This document shows positions 58,301 to 64,000 of a stretch of DNA of 64,000 nt, piece after piece. Where the stretch lies: assembly GCA_950022295.1 (NCBI GenBank), contig OX465599.1:286647501-286711500 (forward strand). Direction: 5' to 3'. Source of the stretch: Bromus sterilis (taxonomy: Eukaryota; Streptophyta; Magnoliopsida; Poales; Poaceae). Position 1 is the first letter of the stretch. The number at the start of each line of letters is the position of its first letter. A program made the position numbers and the translations under genes. The notes below the pieces were generated by a model. It was not told where the DNA came from. It did no database searches and saw only the letters and a program-made list of their open reading frames with translations.

Positions 58301-59798
58301 TTGGTGCATTCGAACTGGAAGACAACGCCGCGTCGATTCCAGGTGGTGGTGACGTCGGGGGTGGCCGGAAAAGGTGTCGGCGACGAGGTCAGGCGGCGGT
58401 GGCACACGGTTGAGGTGGACGACGACACAAGCGGGCACGGGAGGGGCCTTGCGTAGGTGTGTTCTAGAGCTACGGCTTTGCGGCATCGACTGGTAGCCGT
58501 GGCAGTGGCGGGGGCAGCCGGAGTCGAGCGCTAGGTCGCCGCTGGCGGAACTGACGTCGGGCTCCCATGGCAGAACCCAAACGAAGGTGAAACGGAGCGA
58601 ACTGGCGGGCGGGTTCGAGCCTACGGTACACGGGGAGTACAATGGTGCCAAAAGCGCGCGCTAGGACGGACTACGTCGACGACTACGACGACGAGCCACG
58701 GCGGCCGGAGCGAGCTCAAAGGGGGGAAAAGGCTACGGGCCTAGCGGAACTCAACGGGCCGTTGGCGACGAACGGGGAGCTCACCAGGAGCACGACGGAG
58801 GTGGCAGTGGGCTCGGGGACGTCGTGGTGGCGCCGGATTTCCTCTGCGATGTCGCGGCGGCCGGAGTTGGGGAAGGTGACCGTGTGCTCGGGGTGGAGGC
58901 TTCCGCCTCGATTCTTTGCGTCCGGGGGCGAGGACGACGACGAGGGACACGGCGGGGTGGCGACGCGAGCTCACTGGCCTCGTGAGCTCACGGCCATGGC
59001 GACGGCGGCGCTCGGGAAACTTTCCCCGAAGCGTGAGAGAGGAGGAGGAGGGGAATGGAGGTGCGGGGGTGTCCAGGGGGTGCGCGGGGGCTTCCTTATC
59101 GCGACCGCGGCGGCAGGGAGCAGGTGGAAGCGGGGCCAGCTCGCCAGCGTCGTGCCCACGTCCGGCGCCGTACGGGCAGGTGGGAGCAGGTGAGGGAGGA
59201 AGAAGACAAGGGGGAGTGGGCTGGGCTGAGGTGGGCCTCGCCCTGGGCGGGTTTTAGTCTTTTCCAAATGGTTTTGATCTGTTGCTTATTCAAAATCATT
59301 CAGTAATTGATTTATTAATCCTAGCATTTTAGTAAAATATTATTGGTGTTTGTAAATTAGGTTTACATATTACTGAGGTGTCACAAAATATTTTGCTGCA
59401 AAATAAAATCATTAGATATTTCTTTTAATTATTAAATGTCCAAAATAGGGGTTTTAACCTACTGTTTGAATTCTTTGGAATTTTCTGCAACTCCAAAAAT
59501 TACCAAAGTTGGTCCAACATGATTAAAATGATTTTAGGCAATTTACAAAATAGTTCCATGATTTTTGGAACAACTTTATTTGAGCCCTTTTGTTTTAGTT
59601 TCCATTCAAAGTAGTTTCAACTAGGGTTTGATTTCTTGATGAGCAAGATGCATTGTGCTTTGGGTTTTGATTACCAACCAGCATGGTTTGAAAAGAGTGG
59701 AAGCAAAGTTTGATTAGGGACAGGGGATAACAGTGCTTAACAAACAGTGATGGTCAACAGTGATGATGATTACTGTTACAGGAACTGAGGGTGTTACA
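55316..59798 (-). mobile_element. Solo LTR, about 4.5 kb, inside LINE 1
   Basis: The insertion begins TGTGACGCCCCC and ends GAGGGTGTTACA, so it has TG...CA ends and inverted termini TGTRACRCCC. The flanks are TCCGG (55311-55315) and TCCGA (59799-59803), a 5-bp duplication with one change. On the minus strand it starts TGTAACACCC, a frequent start of long Gypsy LTRs in Triticeae. It shares blocks with the 1432-5502 insertion. There is no PBS, PPT or polyprotein. The block at 58100-59260 is GC-rich with open frames on both strands, which I treat as chance. Confidence 0.75.
57110..57128. repeat. (TAA)n microsatellite
   Basis: About six uninterrupted ATA/TAA units lie inside the 4.5 kb solo LTR. 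Confidence 0.8.
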
Positions 59799-59803
59799 TC
59801 CGA

Positions 59804-61935
59804 CTATATCCCATCTCTTGTTTGCGGATGATTCTTTGCTGTTTTTTCTGGCTAGTGGACAGCAGGCGGCCGTGGTTAAAGGTTTGTTGAACACTTATGC
59901 GTTGTCTACAGGACAACTGATAAATCCCTCAAAGTGTTCCATCCTTTTTTCGGACAACTGTGGTGAGCTAGTAGTTTCTGAAGTAAAACAAATCCTCGAG
60001 GTGACGCGAGAAGAGTTTGAGCCTAAATATCTTGGCCTTCCGGTCCCGGAAGGTAGAATGCATAAAGGCCGATTCAAATCAGTAATGGAGAAGCTAAGGA
60101 AAGTTCTGGTGGACTGGAGTGAGAAATTTATGTCAGCTGGTAATAAAGAGATTCTTATCAAGGCCGTAGCCCAAGCTATCCCTACTTATGTCATGAGCGT
60201 TTTTCGGCTGCCGGCGTCGGTATGTGATGAGATGTCTAAACTGATGAGACATTACTGGTGGGGGATAGAGAACGGCAAGAGGAAGATGTCGTGGTTAAGC
60301 TAGGATAAAATGGTGTTACCAAAATCAAAAGGTGGTATGGGCTTTCGTGATATGCGTGCCTTTAACCAAGCACTTCTCGCAAAACAGGCTTGGAGACTGA
60401 TCGAAGAGCCAGAGAGCTTGGTTGGCAGATTGTTGCGGGCTAAATACTATCCCAATGGTAATCTGATCGATACGGTTTTTTCTGGTAATGCTTCTGCTGT
60501 TTGGCGCGGTATTGAGCATGGTTTGGAGTTGGTCAAGAGAGGAATAATCTGGCGGGTTGGTAATGGCGCGTCGATCCGAACATGGCGGGATCCATGGATC
60601 CCTAGGGGTCCATCCTTCAGGCCGGTGTCCCATCGCGGAAATTCAAGACTGAACCGGGTTTCGGATTTTCTTGATCACAATGGAGCATGGAAGAGGAGGC
60701 TACTAATGGAGAATTTTTTACCTATGGATGTTAATGAGATATTAAAGATCCGCACATCTGCTAGGAAGGCGGAGGACTTCCTAGCATGGCATCCGGATAA
60801 ATTGGGAAAATTCAGTGTAAAGAGCGAATACCATCTTTCTATGTGTGAACATGAGGAGACTTTTGCACCCACATCGTCAAGTTCACAGCCGACCGGAGAG
60901 CGTTCAATTTGGAACCTTGTTTGGAAGGCTGATGTTCCGTAGAAAATGAAAATTACTGCATGGAGGGTGGCCACGGACTCCCTTCCCACTGCAGCGAATC
61001 TATGCCATCGTCAGGTGGGCACGACATCTAAATGTCCACGCTGCGGAATTGAGGAGGAAACGGTATTTCATGCTATCATTTTATGTGAGCATGCAGCTGC
61101 ACTATGGGACGCTATGCGTCAAGTTTGGCATGTGCCTGGGAGGCCGATTCTGCAGGATGTTGGCAAGGAGTGGCTCTTGCATATCCTCTCCCAATGTTCT
61201 GTGTCCCAAAGAGATATGGTGGTTATGATCATATGGCGCATTTGGAGTGAAAGAAATGATTTTAGACATGGCAAGGGTAATGTCCCGACTGAAATTTCTT
61301 GCAACTTCCTGTCAAGCTACTATGCATCACTCTCGCAGGTCAGGAAGTACTCCATGGAAGAGATTATTAAGGGGAAAATGGTGGCCTCTTTACCAGGGCA
61401 GGAGGCCCCAGTGCAACGCGCAATTCCTATGAATCAAAGCTGGCGCCCGCCTGGTCCTAACCAACTAGCCCTTTCGGTTGATGGATCTTTTAATCCCGAG
61501 GATGGCTCTGCAGGGGCAGGGATGGTCCTCCGTGATGCTCAAGGAAGGGTTATCTTTGCTTCCTACAGAGTGTTGTTTCATTGCTTTGACGCTCTCGAAG
61601 CTGAACTACAGGCTTTGATGGAAGGCATGAGACTTGCTTCGGAGTATGCAAGCTTACCAGTGGTAGTTCAGTCCGATTCATCTACGACGCTTCAGGCACT
61701 ATCTTCAAACTCACTAAATGGCTCCAGATATGCTCATATTGTGTCTGAGATTCAAGGCTATATGGTGGAAAAGGAGTTTATTCCATCAAAAATTCACAGG
61801 CTTCAAAACAGAGTGGCAGATCGTCTGGCGAATCATGGTCGTACTGATGGTAGCACGTCTTGCTGGCTACATAGAGGACCTCCCTGCATCGCTGAACTTT
61901 TGCCAGCTGACTGTAACTCTGTAACTCTGGAATAG
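59804..61935 (+). pseudogene. LINE 1 RT C-terminus, zf-RVT and RNase H, with two nonsense codons
   Basis: The frame continues with ISHLLFADDSLLFF (RT motif C, catalytic FADD) and KYLGLPVPEGRMHKGRF. A TAG at 60301-60303 and another at 60940-60942 interrupt what is otherwise one frame; both look like Trp TGG changed to TAG. A zf-RVT region follows (KITAWRVATDSLPT, CPRCGIEEETVFHAIILCEH). RNase H has its four acidic residues in SVDGSFNPEDG, LEAELQALMEG, VVQSDSSTTLQAL and VADRLANHG. The last codon is followed by TAG at 61933-61935. Apart from the two stops the copy is well preserved. Confidence 0.85.
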
Positions 61936-61966
61936 AACTCCAGTTTCTTTCGCAAAAAAAAAACAA

Positions 61967-62323
61967 AGACACGTCCCTTTGATTCATGCAGTGTAAATTT
62001 CATGCGAATGAGAGGCGCCCCTTTGATTTTGAGATGGTGCTCTGTTTTTGGTTGTGTGCACAAGTATTAGTTGGTCATGAATACCAACACGGGGATAGAG
62101 GTGAAAAATAAAATATGATTGAGCCGATCTATAAATCATAGCAATGATAAGCAGATTTGCCTAACAATTTATGGTACCCACAACATAGTTAAAAAAGGCA
62201 CGCCTAGGCGGACGCTTAAGTGCTTAATCTGTGCATAATTGCACATAAGAGGATGCTTTGGTCAAAAAAGTGTAAGGTGATGACAAAACGCATAATTAGT
62301 GCTTAGCGTTGTTTTGTACTATG
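61967..62323. other. Unassigned sequence right of LINE 1
   Basis: No gene is seen. A partly palindromic GGCACGCCTAGGCGGACGC motif occurs near 62197. It may be the remnant of another small repeat. Confidence 0.3.
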
Positions 62324-62331
62324 ACCCACAA

Positions 62332-62585
62332 CAGCGGCGAATCCAAGATGAAAATAAAGGGTAGACTCAAGGTAGCTACTAAGATAGATATAGGTACATA
62401 TGTTATGTCATTTTTGTGATACAAATAAGCAAATGAGAGTCTACGAGCTAACTAAGCGAAGTAACAAAGAACTAATGGCTCCGTTGGCAAGTATACACTA
62501 GAAACTCTAAGTAGGCGAGTATAATTTTGCAAAATCGGAGGATAGGCTCGAGCCTATCGAAGCCTCCCTGATAAATTCGCCCCTG
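62332..62585. mobile_element. Non-autonomous hAT element (MITE), 254 bp
   Basis: The left end CAGCGGCGAATCC and, on the minus strand from the right, CAGGGGCGAATTT form inverted termini of the hAT type. A perfect 8-bp duplication ACCCACAA flanks it (62324-62331 and 62586-62593). It has no coding capacity. The terminal sequence differs from the larger hAT at 39207, so it belongs to another family. Confidence 0.85.
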
Positions 62586-62593
62586 ACCCACAA

Positions 62594-62826
62594 CAAGATC
62601 AATGAAGGCACATAGTTTTTGAATTTTCATCAGAAAAGACCAATATCGGTCCTGCAAGCCTGCAATCTTAAAAAAGACTACATACGAAAATATTATCAAA
62701 ACTATACGTTGGTGGTATGTCCGACAGATGACACATATAACTTACCGCTACTGCTATCGATGGTACGCTCCCGCAACAGAATCAGGTCTGAGCCGGCCAC
62801 TAGCGCCACGTTGTTGCGTTTATGTT
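62594..62826. other. Unassigned sequence between MITE and LINE 2
   Basis: An open plus-strand frame of 88 codons starts at 62619, but it runs into LINE 2 and has no recognised motif. I do not call it a gene. Confidence 0.3.
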
Positions 62827-64000
62827 TTTTTTTGAGAAAACCTTTACCACATTACATTACCACTGAATCGATTTACAGTCATTGAAGAGAATGTTTCTAA
62901 GTGGACTGGGAACATCCCCTACAGTGGTAAAAGGACCGAGTCTTCTAGCAAGACTGCAAGAGCAGCAAGTTCATGTGCCATCTTGTTGCTGGTCCTTCTC
63001 ACGTGAGAGATTGTGGCATCCTCAAAACCATCCATGATGTGCTTTGTATCTATGATCAGGGGAACAGGGCAGACTTGTTTTTAGCATTGGCATCAAGTAA
63101 ACCAGGAATGTAAGAGCAGTCCGTTTCAATACAGACTTTGCCTTTGTAATGCTTCGCAAGTTCAGTGAGCCCAACTTGAATTGCTGCTAGCTCAGCTTCC
63201 TCCGGTCACTACAGGCATGGAGTTGCTAGCTCAGCTTCTGAATAAAAGAGGCATATGTATTCAGTTTCCAGAAACCTCGGGCTGGAGCCTTCCACTGCTC
63301 CAACGCCCTCTGCCTATGCTCATCTTTAGGCGCTTGTGATTGGAGGTTGTTGTCGCTGTCCTTTTCGCCTTGTTCGCTATCGAGGCGTGTACCCACAACA
63401 CCCTTCCCTTTCTTAGTTTCAGTCAGCTTCATTTCGCTCCTAGGATTAACGTGGTGCTTGTCTACATTTGTGTTATCCTCATAGACCTTGAGACCCGACC
63501 CAGCCTGTGCCATTTCCGCAGCATATTTGAGCAAAAACTGCACTGATTGGCCAATCGACGCCCTCCCTTTTGCATGGACACAATCATCCCTTAGCCACCA
63601 AGCACACCAAAGCAGGAGCAAGATCTTTCCACGTTCTTCATTTGCACATGATCCCAGGAGGTTCTGAAGCCAATCTTTCCCATTATAGCGGAATCGATCT
63701 TCTGCAAGTAGTTTCCAGAACATTCTCAATTCATTTATGAGAGCCCGAGCTTTTGTGCATTGAATCACAACATGGTATTCGTCTTCAGTCTCTCTTCCGC
63801 ACAGATTGCAGATATTGTCAACTTCCATTGTTCTCGTCCATTTATTTTTCTTTGTGGGCAAAGTTTCTGCAGCCACCCGCCACGCAAATATCCTCACCTT
63901 CTACAGAACCTTTGATTTCCAGATATGATCCCAGATGCTTCTGTTATCTGCTTCACAAGTCGAGCTTGATGCCGCCACCTTATCTTGTTGCATAATTTGA
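62827..64000 (-). mobile_element. LINE 2, minus strand, 3' part only in the window
   Basis: A poly-T tract near 62827 (poly-A on the minus strand) marks the 3' end. Going right, the minus strand encodes the RNase H end, a damaged RNase H start and a zf-RVT region, then continues past the window edge. Its sequence differs from LINE 1, so it is a separate insertion in the opposite orientation. Confidence 0.8.
62870..63960 (-). pseudogene. LINE 2 zf-RVT and RNase H, with stop and internal deletion
   Basis: From the right, IFAWRVAAETLPTKKNKWTR and ICNLCGRETEDEYHVVIQCT define the zf-RVT region, preceded by a TAG at 63901-63903 where LINEs often have Trp. A linker rich in Lys and Gln follows. RNase H then begins (ARGFWKLNTYASFIQK) but breaks at a repeated 14-base motif (63186-63199 and 63225-63238). 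After it the frame shifts to EEAELAAIQVGLTELAKHYK, CIETDCSYIPGLL and ISHVRRTSNKMAHELAALAV. About 40 residues between the first and second RNase H blocks, including the GAG loop, are missing. The frame cannot give an active enzyme. Confidence 0.8.

Larger units (their letters stand above)
54661..61966 (+). mobile_element. LINE 1, 5'-truncated, split by a solo LTR
   Basis: The sequence encodes RT, a zf-RVT-like region and RNase H, then a short 3' UTR with an A tract (61949-61966). The apurinic endonuclease and ORF1 are missing, so it is a 5'-truncated copy. The solo LTR at 55316-59798 interrupts it; removing it together with one target-site copy restores the RT frame. I could not find the LINE's own target-site duplication. 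Confidence 0.85.

Noticed and set aside
58072..59306. Open frames of 100-183 codons on both strands
   Set aside because: Same situation as 4258-5140: a GC-rich block of a solo LTR with overlapping, low-complexity frames.
60310..61935. Two separate genes after each TAG in LINE 1
   Set aside because: The frames are in phase with the upstream RT frame and are separated only by single TAG codons, so they are parts of one broken gene.

Overview
This is a transposon-dense plant intergenic region. The nested insertion pattern, the Angela/BARE-type Copia LTRs with GCCCTAGAGGCAA-like starts, the Athila-like Gypsy elements primed by tRNA-Asp, the Caspar-like CACTA ends and the Stowaway MITE all point to a Triticeae or closely related pooid grass genome (wheat, barley, Aegilops type). 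Species assignment is inference. I see no intact host gene, no tRNA or rRNA gene and no CRISPR array.

Layout from left to right. 1-1107: 3' end and LTR of a plus-strand Gypsy element (X), inserted in an older LTR of the same kind (Y). 1138-6761: a non-autonomous CACTA transposon (TSD TAC) inserted in Y and itself hit by a 4.1 kb solo LTR (1432-5502, TSD ATTTT). 6829-9509: two further LTR pieces in opposite orientation (Z, W). 9510-10154: a B3-like gene fragment, minus strand. 10155-20095: a minus-strand Gypsy LTR (V) split by a complete, young, non-coding Copia element (11139-19484, TSD CCTTG). 20525-21342: truncated Copia LTR. 21343-22553: unassigned sequence with a second B3-like fragment. 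22563-27392: a Mutator-like element with long TIRs and a broken transposase, hit by a Gypsy-type solo LTR (24827-26362).

27712-54146 is a stack of minus-strand Gypsy elements of one family (A, B, C, D), each with the PBS for tRNA-Asp and closely related LTRs. A sits in B's internal region. C (37375-53959, TSD CCATG) sits in B's 5' LTR. D (42124-49214, TSD GTGGG) and a hAT element (39207-41907, 8-bp TSD) sit in C's internal region. None carries reverse transcriptase or integrase. They share LTRs, PBS and a long non-coding PPT-side segment, but each has a different coding segment at the gag position.

54147-64000: a truncated Stowaway MITE; a LINE (RT, zf-RVT, RNase H) split just before its RT catalytic FADD motif by a 4.5 kb solo LTR (55316-59798, TSD TCCGR); a 254-bp hAT MITE with a perfect 8-bp TSD; and the 3' part of a second LINE on the minus strand.

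Most observations concern element structure: the coding-segment exchange among Gypsy elements A-D, and a tandem array in the Copia element built from the segment encoding the RT YxDD motif. Every transposase, gag or RT reading frame except D's gag-like frame has stops, deletions or truncations.
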